From assembly GCF_003945595.2 (NCBI RefSeq), contig NW_024104909.1, forward strand, positions 310,001-374,000: DNA of 64,000 nt, in the 5' to 3' direction. A program made the position numbers and the translations under genes. Under the pieces are notes generated by a model, which saw only the letters and a program-made list of their open reading frames with translations, was not told the origin of the DNA and ran no database searches. Source of the stretch: Pipra filicauda (Eukaryota; Chordata; Aves; Passeriformes; Pipridae). Below, in pieces: positions 14,647 to 27,455 of the stretch. Positions within the stretch are counted from its first letter, which is position 1. The number at the start of each line of letters is the position of its first letter.

Positions 14647-15597
14647 GCCTTCCCCTCCCTGCTCTTCCTCCTCAGCTTCTGTGCCAGGTAGGGGAAACTG
14701 GCTGAGGTGCCCTGAGCACCGCTGCCTTCCCAGTAGTGCCCCAGGGAGAGGCTGATCCTGCCCCAGCTGGGGAGAGCTTGGTCCATGTGCTGGTCCATGC
14801 GTGTGCTCCTGCAGCTTGGTTGAGACTGTTTAGGCAACCAGAACAGGAGGAAGGGCCGCACAGCACAGGTAGACGGGTGGGAGAAGTGCTACCTTTGCAC
14901 ACTGTCCTCAGGGAGGTGTTTCTTTAGTCATGCTGGGTGTTTTTAGGCTGGTGGTGGCTCATTTTCACAGGATCATGCCCTTTCCCAGGCAGCTCTGAGC
15001 ATAGGGCAGCACTTGGTGGGCTGAAGGTGTGTATCCCTGGGCCCCAAGGCAGGTACCCTAGGACAGGTTCACAGCAGGTACCCATGGCCAGTGTTGCTGC
15101 AGGCTCCTAAGCAAGCTGAAAACATAATGATTTCTCCATGGACCTGATTCAGGCACTGCAGGTGAACCAGCAGAGAGACAGAGCCCTGCAACCAGGGACT
15201 GTGCAGTCAATTCCTATGCATGTAACACAAAAGCTGAGCCTGATTCCTCAAGTCATACAGCTCTGGGCCTGACCCTTGGGCTCCTGGAGGTAATTTCCAT
15301 CACTTTAGGATCATGGAGCTAATTTCAGTCGCTGTTCCCATGAGTAAAACTGAAGTCTTTCAAGACTGTCCAAGACTCAGTAGAAAAGCCCCTTCCCCCT
15401 CACCCTTATATGCTTAAGGTACTGCTTGGATTTGGCAGCTTTTCCTGTGCTTAAAATCAATCCCAGCCCCAAGAGATGCTCAAGCCACCCAACCCCTGTC
15501 CCTCTTTGTCCCAGAGACCTTCATTCCTATTACTGGGGCAGGGAAGGCAGGTGACAGACCAGGTGGAAGAGTAGACGAGGCAGCAAGGCACAGCACA
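14647..15597 (+). other. NMRAL1 3' UTR and convergent intergenic space
   Basis: No further coding sequence follows the NMRAL1 stop. No AATAAA occurs on the + strand between 14647 and 15600. The first one downstream is at 15913-15918, inside the predicted DNAJA3 3' UTR on the other strand. The NMRAL1 transcript either uses a variant signal here or overlaps DNAJA3. Confidence 0.4.
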
Positions 15598-16672
15598 TGT
15601 TAAATATCTTTATGAAGTCCATCTTATTTACATGGATACAGAATCACTTTACAGACAGTTTAATCAGGAGGCAACGCGTGCTTTATTTCAGCAAATTAAG
15701 AAGGGCAAGACTACAACATGTCCCTGTTTAACTGGTTATTAGTACGTGGGCTGATGGTACCTGCATGGTATCACTAACACAGTAACCATGGGATACTCAC
15801 TGCAAGAGCTCAGCTGCACCTGGAAGGAGTGATCCACCTCACTTGCACTCTCACACATGTAAAACAACGATGCTCTGACCAATCCTTTATGCTACGGGTG
15901 TTGCACTAAGGTAATAAAAAGATTTTGTCCCCAACTGGCAAAGGGCTTGTGATCAACTTGTACCCGTTCAGAAGCGACAGCAGTTGTGTGGTAACTTCAG
16001 TTTTTTGGGGGTTAAACCTGAGGCAAAGTGCAGATGCCACCACTGCTCTGTGCAGGCAATCAGCAGGGCTGAGAAAGCCCCCGGCTGTGAAGGAGCCAGG
16101 GCACGTGGGCTTGGACAAGGCCCAGGGAGATTCCACTCGGAGCTGTGCAGGGCAGCAGGGCTGTCGTGAAGACAGGGTTAAACCTCCCTGACCCACCAGG
16201 TCTCCTGGGAGAAGGTGAGCAGTGGTGAGTTCACCAAGCACACCTGGCATTGCAAAGGGCACCTGAGTGAGCAGCAGGTGGAGACTTGGGCTCCATAGAG
16301 CACCCTAACTCCACCCTAACTGCTCTGCTCTGTGCTGGAAGGACAGTTTATTTCACATTTCACATTTCTTCTGGTTTGGATTCTAAATAATACTTCAACT
16401 TTAATTTTTACCCAATAAGCTTCCAGCAGCAGTAGGGCTGTGGAGCAGCCTCCAGAGAGCCCCATCTCTGCAAAGCTGGCATTTTCCTTCACTGCCAGTT
16501 CCTTGGATGGTGGTGGGGGGGTTGTATCACGATGGGTGTTGGTGCCTCGGTGGTCTGTGGCCTCTCCAGCTGAGATTCTTGCTGTGCTGCCAACTGACAT
16601 CCTGTGCTCTCCAGAGCCTGCTGCCAGAAAGATTCACCCCCAACTGCACAGATGACCTGCTGCTGCTGGCTC
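15598..16672 (-). other. DNAJA3: DNAJA3 3' UTR (common terminal exon)
   Basis: This is the minus-strand downstream part of the terminal exon that begins at 16695. Candidate polyadenylation signals on the minus strand are AATAAA (15687-15682), ATTAAA (15664-15659) and a CATAAA variant near 15615-15610. A TG-rich stretch follows below 15600, so cleavage is likely at about 15600-15660. Confidence 0.55.
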
Positions 16673-16695
16673 CTAGTTCCCAGTAGAACGTTTCC
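16673..16695 (-). CDS. DNAJA3: DNAJA3 alternative terminal coding exon (C-terminus KRSTGN)
   Basis: On the minus strand an acceptor (AACCGCAG) precedes 23 coding bases. Joined in phase 1 to the exon ending at 19553, they read G-K-R-S-T-G-N-stop. From memory, human DNAJA3 has an isoform in which the last 33 residues are replaced by KRSTGN; this matches it exactly. Using this exon means skipping the 17407-17523 exon and gives a 438-aa product. When 17407-17523 is included, the same exon would serve as 3' UTR. Confidence 0.85.
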
Positions 16696-17419
16696 CTGCG
16701 GTTGAAATGAGAGGAAAGTTTAGATTTCCTGGCTGAGTTGGCACACAGCCCACTTCAGGAGCACCTCCCCTCCCAACCTGCCGTCACACCGTCAGCCACG
16801 CCAAACAGACAGCTTTGAAGCCTACAAAGACGCAAAGCTGAGCCCCTGGAATCCAAGACACCATGTCTGCTGTAGATGATTCTAAGTCCCAGTGCTCCCT
16901 CAGAGCAGCCACACTCACTGAAGGCACATGAATTATACTCTGGTCTGGTGTGTGGCAAGGCTTTGCTGTGCTCTGTGACAAAGGCTGACTCCTCCCTGGT
17001 GCTGTAAGCCCGTGGCAGGGGCGAGTCCACCCCAGTGTGCTGGCACCCTGTGCCTCTGGCAGGGCTGGGCTTTGCGTGGCAGAACCCGGTCTCAGTGGGA
17101 CCAGCTAACGGGAACCACCTCTGTGCTCCTCGGAACCAGGCACAACTACTGGGTGGACACGGGAGCAGAGCTGCAGGGGAGGCCCAGCCACCTCCCCAAG
17201 GATGCACCCAGCATCTGTGCAGCTTTTGGCTGCAGCAACAATGCAGTTTAATCCCTGGCTTGTTGCTCCAGGTCCCAGGGCACAGCTAGGGTTTTGCACA
17301 CCCGCGGCTGGAAGGCCTGAGGCTAAGTGAGAAGCAACCTTTTTGTGCTCCCAAGAAGTGCTCAGTGTGGGGGAAAGACAACAGTGAAACACAACAGGCC
17401 TCCTACCTCAGATGGGGTG

Positions 17420-20400
17420 TCAGGAGGTAAACATTTTCTTAAGTTTGGAAAGGAATCCCTCCTTGTTCTCCTCAGCCTCAGGCCTATCCCCGCCTGTAGC
17501 AGCGCTAGCCTTGGCCCTGCCACCTGGACACAAACAGCAAAGGGCCGCAGTCAGAGACATCTCCCACCAGTACCAGAGGGTTATTTTAGACAGGGAATGG
17601 TCAAGCAAAGGCAGCTGGTTGTGCTGCATCCTCACATGGCAGTAAGATACCCACAACCACTTGGCACTGGAGAGATCCCAGAAAAGCCAACCATGGGCTC
17701 AGATTCCACCATTCCCTTCCCCTCTCCCCAGCCCTCCAGCTGATGAGGGAAGTCCCCACAGGCTTTGGAAGCAAGCACTTAGAATTGAGAGTCTGCCACT
17801 AAAAAGTGATCACAGCCAGCCAGGGCTTTACAGGGTTAAAAAAGCTGTCCTGGTGGTCTGTGGAACAAGCTCGTCCTGTTTCAAGGTTGTGTCCTTGCAA
17901 AGCAGTGCAAAACCATACCAGGAGCCTGATTTGTGTCATTGCAAGCAGTGCTCAGACAAACAGTATCAAGGAGAAAATGAACTCGAAGTAGAATTAAAAA
18001 GACTACCAAGTATTTCAGACCAAGTGTCCAGATAAGGAATCTTATAATTGTCCTGTATATAGAGGTCCTGAAAAGTTGTTTGTCCCTCCAGAAGCGGCTA
18101 CAGCAAGAACAAAGGAGATCTCTTTGCTAATCTGCTTTTTCTACAGTAAATCCATCAATAACAAGACCCCAAAATCCTCCTAAAGCTTTTTCTGCACACA
18201 GAGAACACGAAGTCCAGCATTCCCCATCCTCCCAGGGCTGAGTGCCGGGCTCAGACTGATGCAATGGAATGAAATCCCGAGGCAGGACACGCCTCTGAAC
18301 ACCCGGGGCATTGCACTGCTGCTGCCTGGAGCAAGGACACACCTTCAGCAACAGCCTGTCTCTACACTGCAACCTACTGGGGGTTGTTTTAATCCACCTG
18401 GCTGCTTCATCGTGGTGAAAACTGGAAAGTTTGCTTTTTAAAAAAATTAGTTTGGAGAGTGATTTTTTCCCTTTGACACACAAATGCCTTTAAAAAGCTG
18501 GAATGGAAGTTCAGTGCTCAGAGCGCTCTCCCCTTCCCCCCATGGGTGACTGTAACATGGGAAAGACATAACTTCTATACTAGGAAAGCACTATAAAACA
18601 GAACACTGGGAAATATTTGGCAGATGCTGCCTTCCAGTATCCCATATTCCTGAGTCTATATTCCTGAGCCTTTGGCATGTAGTACAGCAGACCTGAGTTC
18701 CTGGGATCGCTGAGCAGCTCTGAAAAGGCTCCTACCTTTGCCTAGTCTTAAATGCTCTGTTTGCTTTCAAGCCAATAAAGGAATCCAAATGGCTTTAAAA
18801 AGTTCATTGTTCCAATTAAGCAAGGAAAAACTGTTTTCCAGTACTGAAAGACAAAGCTCCTTCCTTATTATTTCACCATGTGTTTTGCCTTTAGCTGCTG
18901 TCTTTGCCAGGTACCTCACCCCAGAAACTTAAAACAATTGCTGAATCTGTTCTCCATCTGCAGTTGGAAGAACAGCTTCACAATGCTCCCAGCTGACTCT
19001 GCTCCTCCATCACGGTGGACACTGTCTACTGACAGAGCCAACACTCTGCACCAATGGACACTCCTACCCCAGGTTCCCCCACGTGCCCAAGGCACAGCCT
19101 GACAGCAGAACTTCCCAGCAGCATTCCAGGAGAAACATCCTGCTGCAGAGTCAGAAGCACAGCAGATGGACTCGCATGGAAAACTGGCCTGAAGGATCTT
19201 GTCTTTTCCTACCCCTCTAAGAAGAGTCCTGGCACAGGGAGCCAGGGAGCAGGAGGCATTCATCACCACAGCTTGTCAGGACCCTGAGTACCTCAGTCCC
19301 TGCCCTCTGTTCACACACAGATTTGACAAGTACTGGAGCAAAGCTTCCTGGGAAGAGGCTGCCTCCCTGCTTTGTGCTACAGCCTGTTAACACCACACTA
19401 CAACCATATCCAAAATACCACGCTCGGCAGGCAGTGCTGCCACACCACCTCCAGGTGACCCTGGCTCACCTTCCTCCCCAGGAACCCTCAGGAAGCGCTC
19501 TGCACCCCCACACCAGCTCCAGGAGGAAGGAGCAGGAGTTCCCCCCGCTCACCTGACGTTGTGTTTGTGACCCCGTTCACTGTGCCATCCACGTCCGTCT
19601 CGTCCTCCGCGTAGCTCATCATTAAGGCTCGCTGGCGATCCGTCAGCCTCCTGTGGGCCCAACACAGGGCATGGTTAGGGCTGTCCTCGGGGCCAGCTCT
19701 ACCTACAGCCCTCCTGAAACCTCTCCAGCAGCACCCACGAGAGGCAGGTGCTGGAATTACAAGGTGAACACACCTGGAATACACCAGGAATCCCTGCACT
19801 GAGCCATCTATAAATAATAACCACACAGTGGAAGAGGAGAGACAGGATCCACTGCATTTCACTCCACTGCAGTGAAAATCACAAAATATCTTGAAGTGCT
19901 TGAGAAGAGCCATAAGGAATAAAAATTTTCACAAATTCTGAATGTCTTTTTGCAAGAAGTTTAAGATTTTGCAGAAACTTGCTTTAGCTGTACTTACTGA
20001 GGGACTTTTATCTTTATGTGGATGTAGTGGTCTCCGTAGCCATAACTGTTGACCTTGGGAATGCCTTTCCCACTCATTCGAATTCTCTGGTCTGGCTGAA
20101 TACCAGGGGGTATCTATGAACACAGATATCACATTTATTACTCTAGGTGTCTATAAAAATTATCTACTTCACCAGCAAGCTTCAAAGTAGGATGGGAGAG
20201 CTCTGGTACACCCAGGACACATGCTGAAGCTGTGTCAGTAATGATGGAAAAGCTTTTGAAGGAATGAGTAAAGAACCTGGCACAGCCTGTAGCCCTTGGA
20301 TGGGATTTGTCCAGCAATCCCTTCCTTTCCCTGCCCCTTCACAGTGACACAGCAGGTCACAAGCTACCCGAGGCTCAATCCTGAAGGAATCTAAAACACG

Positions 20401-23400
20401 ATGCTGGCAGACTTCAGAGATTTTCCCCACCTTTGCCCCATCAATTCATGCCCAATGTAATGGTACTTACTGTGATGTTGATTGTCTCGTACAAGCCTTG
20501 ACATCGGGCTGTGCCTCCCAGCACAGCCTGTGCTACTGAGATCGGGAGCTCCGAATGGATATCTGCTCCATTCCTTCTGAACACAGAACTTTTCTGAACC
20601 TAAAAGGCAGGGAAGTTCCAAGGTGAAGTGAGCACACCACCACGAAGTTCTCCCGGTAAACTGCTCTGAAGGGTCTCAGAAGAAAATACACCAGCCTGAC
20701 CCTTTATACCATCCACAAACTGCTCATCTAAGAACTATGAGTTAATATTTGGTCTTTTAGAAAAACACAGATCTTGACACAACCATAATTAGCCAAAAGC
20801 TTAGGAGGATCCCTGCTTCCTGCCTCAGCACCTCCCTCCCCTAATGCTGCTATTAAATTATCTGTGTCAATATGGTTCTGCAGAGACAGACACTGCCTTG
20901 TCCCGTATCCTGAACAGGAGAAAGCCAGAAGGGAAGAGGGAGGGAAGCACCTCTGCAGTGGTCTCACAAGCTGGAAAAGAATTAAATCCTCCTGCACCAC
21001 AAAAGAAGTGTTGAAAAAAATTTTCTCCTTGACAGAGATGTGTGTGACAGGATTCTGCAAGGAGAAGAGGCCCAGCTACAGCACAGGTGCAAAGCAGCCC
21101 TGAAGGTGGATCTGCAGGAGGACACTCGACCAGCCAGCCTGCTGCAGGCATTCCCACAGCCCTCCTCAGCACTCTCATCCCTGCCTGCAGGCAGCTCCTT
21201 CACATTTCCAAGTCAAAAACTCGAGGCATGAAGAACCTACTCTGCATTTTTATTCATACTACCCTAAGGGCCTGGTCCTGGAACAAGCAGCTGGATTCTT
21301 CATGAGCAGATTCAAAGTGACCCCCCTTGTTACAATGCAAATCTCCTGCTGTCTCAGAAAGTTCACATGGATCGTGTTACATCAGATATTCCAAAGGATC
21401 ACTCACTCTTCCTCCTCTGCCCATTCTGCAGCCACTTCCCAGGCAGTTGAGAAGGGTAAAAACAACTTCCACACATACAACTTACAATACATACCCTGAA
21501 CGTAATGAAAATTTCCTTCTTCCCCACAGGCATCCGAACTGTCTGCCCATCCTCAACTCCTGCGATTGGAACAAGAGGGAATGTTACCTTGGGTTATAAT
21601 CCATGTGTTAATCCATGTGTTACATGTGTATCTACAACCCTGCCAAACCCAAGAGCTGCCCACCACTGCAGCACATAAGGCATAAGATCTCCCAGCAGGC
21701 ATCACAGTGACACTCTACAGGAGCTGTGGCCCAAGGAAGAAGGTATTTATACCTCTGAGGTGATCACTGTGCCCCAAGCAGGCTCATTGATTCAATCCCT
21801 ACAGAATTCTTTGGGGAAATACATCAAATTAAAGAACACAGCAGCCTCCACGAGCTGCAGGAAAACTCCAGGCTGCTCACCCAGGGTGGTCTCAAAGAAG
21901 TCTTCAGTCCCACCACTCTCATCCTCTCTGGTGAGGAAGGCCATCAGCACACCCTTCTGAGCCAAGCCAAGGCTTTCAGGATTCCCACCCTCTCCCCACG
22001 CTTTATCAAGGACAAATGGAAGACCCATGGTAACAAAACCTTTGGAGAGTTTCACTCTTCAAAGCCTGCCTAGGAGGATCCAGACAAGAACCAAAGCTCA
22101 GGAAGGGCAAAGCAAACATTTCTATCCATGGCCAGAAGGTTCATCTCATCATTAGCCCGTTCCATTGACCTGCTTTGTTTGAAAGACAAACTTCTCTGCA
22201 GCAAAACTCCTTTCGCTGCTCTCCCGTTCGTACCTGTTGGCCAAGTGGCAGGAAATAACTACATTCATTTAACAGAGAGCAGCACACGAGTACAACACTG
22301 ACCAGCTGGCACAGGAACCATCACTGTCTTCTTCTGCTTGGTTTGCCCCGTTCCCCGGCACACGACGCAGGGCGTGGTTATGATGGAGCCCCGGCCGCCG
22401 CAGCGCCGGCACGTCGATCTCATCACGAAGGGGCCCGTGTTTATCGTCTCCTGGGGAGGGAAACAGGTTGTACAAGCACTGAGCACCACGGTGGTACTTT
22501 TCACCCAGCACGTTGGAGTTCTAATCGCGCACACACAGCCTGTAAGGACAGTAATATCCTTTAGCAAGGGCTGGAGCAGAAAGCTGGCTCTGAAATCCTA
22601 AGAGGATGCTGCTTGGGAGAAGCTGGATGAGGTTCTCTTGCCAGCACATTCCGAATTCCACTGAACACCATCACTACTGCAAACAAGGGGAAGGGAAACA
22701 CAACACCTTCCATCTCCAGCCTTTAACGCACAAGAAGGAACAAAGCTCCTTACAGTGCTACAGACATCTGTGTTCTGAGGAATCCAAGGACAATCCACTT
22801 GCATGAATTACTGCCAGTGTCCAGGAAAACGTTACGGAGACTAAGCTCTGGAGTGAACTGTGAGAGCAGCCCTCCAGACCGTAGCACGTGAGGAATCAGA
22901 TGCATGGAAACTCAAAGCCTGGCAGCTCCATCATTACCTGCATCTCCTTACTTCATGGTTACCCTGGGGCTATCATTACCTTCCTCCACCCCCAAGTCAA
23001 AGGATCCCATTTAATGTCCAAGGAATTTCAGAGCCGTTACGTGGCACGAATATGGTTTGTACAATAGCAGAGAATCCATCCTGAAGGCCTGTGCTTTCAG
23101 CTGAGCACAGCACTTCTTTAACACTAAGACAATCCTCCTAGGGCCGATTAGCATCAAGCTGACATTAACTCGGCTTTACCCGAGATCAGCTGTTGACCGG
23201 GGTGAGAATTTTTCACCACGGACTGAACTGATCTGCCCCAACAAGGAAAAGCACAGCAGAACTGGTGTCCTACAAAGCACTTACCATGCCTGTGCCGTTG
23301 CAGTAGTGACAGCGCTGCACTTTGGTGCCCGGTTCGTGCCCTTTGCCATTGCACCGCTCACAGGAGTCTTGGATGTTCACCACAATCTCCTTGTTAACAC

Positions 23401-26273
23401 CTTTTGCAGCTTGGGTGAATGTCAGTTCCATGATATACTGCATAGGAAACATGGATATTGATCTGTGACTGATGTGTGATAGGGTCTTAAACAGATTGGT
23501 TTAGGCCAAATACCAAGCAATGCTGAAAACAGATCCAGGTAATAGAGCGGGAGGAAGAAACAGATAGGCAAACCCTTCTGAATGACTGTGCATCTAATCT
23601 GAAGAATCAATAATCTATCTCAAATAAATAAAAAGGGGTGCAAAAGGATCACAGACATTATAGGAATGATGGTTACCCCAGGCTGATAAGCATCAGGTTG
23701 TGTGGCAGCAATGAGAATTTTTAAGAAAATGCTGTGTAGCAGCAACAAGATTTAAAAACAGAAAAGAAAGAAGTAAAAATAGAAGTCGAGTGTTTTCCTG
23801 CTCTCAGGAAAACCCTTTTTTTGTTTCTAAAGGTTTTGTTTCATGGGAATGCAGCAACAAGTGAGGCTGAAGGGTTTCCATCCCAATGGCAGTGGCTGCT
23901 CTTCCCCAATTAACTTTTTCTTTGCCAAGTGAAGTCATCAGCAAAGATGACTGCACATAAGAGGACATTCTCTTTATAGTAAAAAAGTCACTTTTAGTAA
24001 AGCCAGAAGTACCAGAAACACTTGGTATTTGAAGACAGCACGTGAAATGACGACACTTAAAGGAGCATTCAGCTGCAGCACAGAGAACAAGACACGTTCT
24101 GTTATGGGCTCCACTGCAAAGTTAAACTAATTAAGTTGCAAAATTAAACCAATTAAGCAGCCAAACCTATCGCCGGAAGGCCTGGTTTACAGTTACAAGG
24201 TGTTTTGTGGGTTTTAGCATTACAGATCACAGCAGGCATATGCAAATCAACCCACAGCAGCAAAGATGCCTCTACAGCGATGGAACTGTTGGGCAGCACC
24301 GACTGGTGTCAGTAAACACCAGAGGAAGTAGCTCAAGTCCAGAAAAAACAACTCTGTCTGGAGATGCAGCTTATCAAAAATTTGACTCTCCACCACACCC
24401 CATGCCATGGGATACTCACAGACTGACATTCCCAGAAATAACTCTCTGCTGAAGCTCTTGCTCCCAGAGTGCTCTGTGACAGACCAGTGCATCCCTCCCC
24501 AGCTTCTGAGTTTTTAATTCCACTTCTAAACAAAGGCACCTCCTACCTCCTGTGGCTGGTCAAAGACACTCTGAAAATCGCCGAAAGGAGATCCCGAAAA
24601 CTCCCCAAAGATCTTCCGGAAAAGCTCCTCGGGATCAATGGAGGGGCCGCCGCTCCAGTACTGCCGCCCCGTGCCGGCGCCGGCCCCGGCAGCGCCGGCC
24701 TCGAAGCTCGCCGTGCCGTAGGCATCGTACTGCTTCCGCTTCACCTCGTCACTCAGCACCTGGGGGGGACAGAACAGGGCCATCTGGGCATGGTACGGAT
24801 CCCCAGTGCCCTGGAGAATCCCTGGCTCTGGCACTGCCCCCACGAGCCCAGGCTTATCAGACTCTCCTGCCATCGGGAGGGCTCGCTGAGCTCTCAGCAC
24901 CACAAGCTGCTTCTTCCTCTCTTGGCTCAAAATCAGGAAAATGACAATCTTACTGATTTATAATAAGTAAGAATAACTTGCTTATTACGTAATCAGTCAT
25001 TAATATATCAGGTGAAAGCTGGTAACAGTGCTGGGGTTAAAAAAAAACAGGGCTGGGGAAGCACAGTGAAGGTTCCTCTGTCTCAAACACCTACTGACAG
25101 GTTTTTTATTTGATTATTTATTTTAAGCTGACAACGATCCCATGGAAGTGACTGCTGCATCCATGCCAGTGACTTACCCCTAAGGAAGAGCACAAACTGA
25201 AAGAGCCCAAAGCACCTAAATCAGATACTTGGGCCAAGTAATTTCCTGGAGACACCGTTGGGACAGAGGTGCTCCAGCCTGAACTGCATCAAAAAACAGC
25301 CACGGTTTTACAGGAAATGTTTCCCCTCATCTACCCTCCAGCCTTTCCTCCTCTTCATCACGATGAAATCCTGCTGTTACCTCATAGGCTTCTGCCAGCT
25401 GAGAGAACTTCTCCTTCGCTTTGGGGTCATCCTTGTTTGTGTCAGGGTGGTATTTCTTTGCCAACTAAACAACAAAAACAAACCATTAGAGACAAGCAAG
25501 GAGTTATTTACTTCAGTGTATCTCACATGCCAGGAAAAACACATTGGGCAGAGCTCGGCATACACTATCTCTATTTCAGGGAACTAAATCCCTTCATTTT
25601 CCATTATCAACCCAATATAAGGAACCACAGGAGCTGCTCCTGATCCTCCCAGCAAGCCTAGATCTTTCTGGAAGGAGACATGAGGTGACACCACAGGCAG
25701 ACTACACTTTGGAAGAGATCCCCAGTGCCATGTGCTGAGCTGCTCCACTGCTCCCTCCCCTTGTCTCCAGCGGGGATCTCAAGGGAGGATTTGCTCTCTG
25801 CCACACCGGACAGGCAGCGAGGCAGTTCTGTCCCTGTCCCCGCGCAGCCCCGGCCGGACGCACCTGGTAATAGGCCTTCTTGATCTCCTTCTGGGTGGCG
25901 GTGCGGGGCACCCCCAGCACCTGGTAATAGTCCTCCTTGGTGCGGGCCCCGCTGCTGTGGAAGGCGGCGGCGGCGGCAGCACGTTTCGTCCCTGCGGGAG
26001 GGGAGACAGAGGGGCCGCGGTGAGGGCCGGGCCGGGCAAGAGGAGGGACACGGCCGGGAGAAGGACCCGCGCCCCGCCGCCGCCCCCCGTCCCTGTCCTG
26101 CCGCCCCGCTCACCCGCGGCGCAGAGCCCAGCTCGGAGCAGCAGGAGGCGGCGCGGGGCGCGGGCGGGCGGGACGCGGAGCCCGCGGAGCAGCAGCAGCA
26201 GCGGCGGCCGCGCGTTCCCCGCCCCGCGCCCCGCGGCCGCCCCGACCCACCGCGACGCGCTCACGGCCGCCAT
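17420..26273 (-). CDS. DNAJA3: DnaJ homolog subfamily A member 3, mitochondrial (Tid1), 11 coding exons
   Basis: Hsp40 co-chaperone that delivers substrates to mitochondrial Hsp70. Coding exons, in order of translation: 26273-26114, 25991-25864, 25464-25381, 24759-24547, 23437-23285, 22450-22303, 21559-21495, 20599-20471, 20113-19998, 19650-19553, 17523-17420 (stop). All junctions are GT-AG with matching phase; 465 aa against 480 in human. Residues 1-53 are Arg/Ala/Leu-rich with no acidic residue, as in a mitochondrial presequence. The J domain starts near residue 73, with HPD at 102-104. A Gly/Ala-rich linker (about 140-160) follows. The four CxxCxGxG zinc-finger motifs start at 221, 238, 260 and 274. 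The C-terminus ends [11 protein letters not shown]. The exon with this stop has a good donor at 17407 (CTGAG/GTAGGA), so it can be a cassette exon. Confidence 0.96.
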
Positions 26274-26277
26274 CTTG
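26266..26277 (-). promoter_or_regulatory. DNAJA3: TISU-type initiator / YY1-like element over the DNAJA3 start codon
   Basis: Read on the minus strand, the start context is CAAGATGGCGGC, which fits the TISU consensus SAASATGGCGGC at all 12 positions. TISU elements combine a YY1-like promoter motif with a start codon in mRNAs with very short 5' UTRs and are enriched in genes for mitochondrial proteins. This supports the ATG at 26273 over an in-frame ATG 27 bases upstream at 26300. Confidence 0.75.
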
Positions 26278-26279
26278 GC

Positions 26280-26420
26280 CCACGCGCGGCGCCTGCGCAC
26301 GGCCGCGGCAGGGAGGGACCGCGCGTGCGCGGCAGCGCCGCGCCTGTGGCGGCGCTATGGCTGCGCATGCGCGGGGCTCGGCAGAGGCGGCGGGGTCGGA
26401 GCGTGAGGGCACTGTCTGAG
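26280..26420 (-). promoter_or_regulatory. DNAJA3: DNAJA3 CpG-island promoter with NRF-1 palindrome
   Basis: This is dense CpG sequence directly upstream of DNAJA3. GCGCATGCGC at 26363-26372 is a perfect NRF-1 palindrome, and a second NRF-1-like word (CCTGCGCAC) is at about 26292-26300. NRF-1 drives many nuclear genes for mitochondrial proteins, which suits this gene. Transcription factor use is inferred from the motif alone. Confidence 0.65.
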
Positions 26421-26712
26421 CCGCCGGGGGATCTTCAGAGCCCCGGGTCCCTCAGAGCCCCCTACGAGACCCTCAGAGCCCCCGGCGGGGCCGGGGCCGG
26501 GGCAGTTCGGCCCTGTGAGCCGGGAACTGCCAGGCACCACCGTGCCCGGCCATGCCGCACCCCCTGCAACACGCTCGGGCAGCCAGGGCTGGGAAACCCT
26601 GCCCGGTGCTCTGGGGCAGGGGTCTGCGCCCTTCCAGGGCTGCTCTCGTCCCCCAGCAGGGGAAATATTGTCATAGGTCGGGAAAAAAGGCTCTGAAACC
26701 GCAGCGACTGCA

Positions 26713-27123
26713 GTGACACGGTGCCCACCCTGACACAGCACCCACCATAACACAGCACCCCGACACAGCACCCTGACAGGGCACCCACCATAAACGCAGC
26801 ACCCACCATAACACAGCACCCCGACACAGCGCCCACACACAGCACTTGCACAGTGGCCAGGCAGGCAATGTGGGTGTGCAAACTGACACACTGCCCTGAC
26901 ACAGCAGGTGACACTGCAGGCAAGGCGAGTGTACAAACTGACACACTGCCCTGACACAGCACCCACCATAACACAGCACCCACCATAACACAGCACCCAG
27001 ACACAGCACTCTGACACAGCAACCACCCTGACACACCATGCTGGCACAGCACCCTGGCACAGCACCCACACTGACACAGCACCCTGACACACCGCCTGTC
27101 CTGACACACCGCCCACACTGAGG
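26713..27123. repeat. ACACAGCACCC-type minisatellite between DNAJA3 and CORO7
   Basis: About 410 bases of imperfect repeats are built from TGACACAGCACCC and CACCATAACACAGCACC words. Reversed, they give Val/Leu/Cys-rich frames without meaning. The array lies within the 1.8-kb head-to-head promoter interval. Confidence 0.9.
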
Positions 27124-27349
27124 CAGCAGCTTTTCTCTAGGGAGGAGGATAATTCGTGCCAAGCGCGTCTCTCTCCCACCTCCGTCACCAGGCGCCTCGG
27201 AACGCTCCTCAGCGGAGGTTCGGCCCTGCGGCGCGTGGGAGGCCGCAGCAGCGGGGCTGAGCAGCGAGGGGGATGTGTCAGATGCTGCCGGCTCCTGCTG
27301 GCGTTTCACAGCCCGAGTGAAAGCAGGGAAAGAGGCCTGGGCTCCACCG

Positions 27350-27455
27350 GGCATGGGTGACACCCAGGCTCTACCAAGCATGGGTGAGACCCGGGTGAGA
27401 CCCCAAGCATGGGTGAGACCCCAAGCATGGGTGAGACCCCAAGCATGGGTGATGG
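27350..27455. repeat. 18-bp tandem repeat (GGGTGAGACCCCAAGCAT)
   Basis: About four copies, the last three nearly perfect, lie between the DNAJA3 and CORO7 promoters. Each unit contains a GGGTGAGAC word, which resembles a splice donor, but nothing coding surrounds it. Confidence 0.85.

Noticed and set aside
26274..26300. In-frame upstream ATG extending DNAJA3 by nine residues (MRRRRAWAK)
   Set aside because: The ATG at 26273 has the TISU consensus and matches the family N-terminus; the upstream ATG probably lies outside the transcript.
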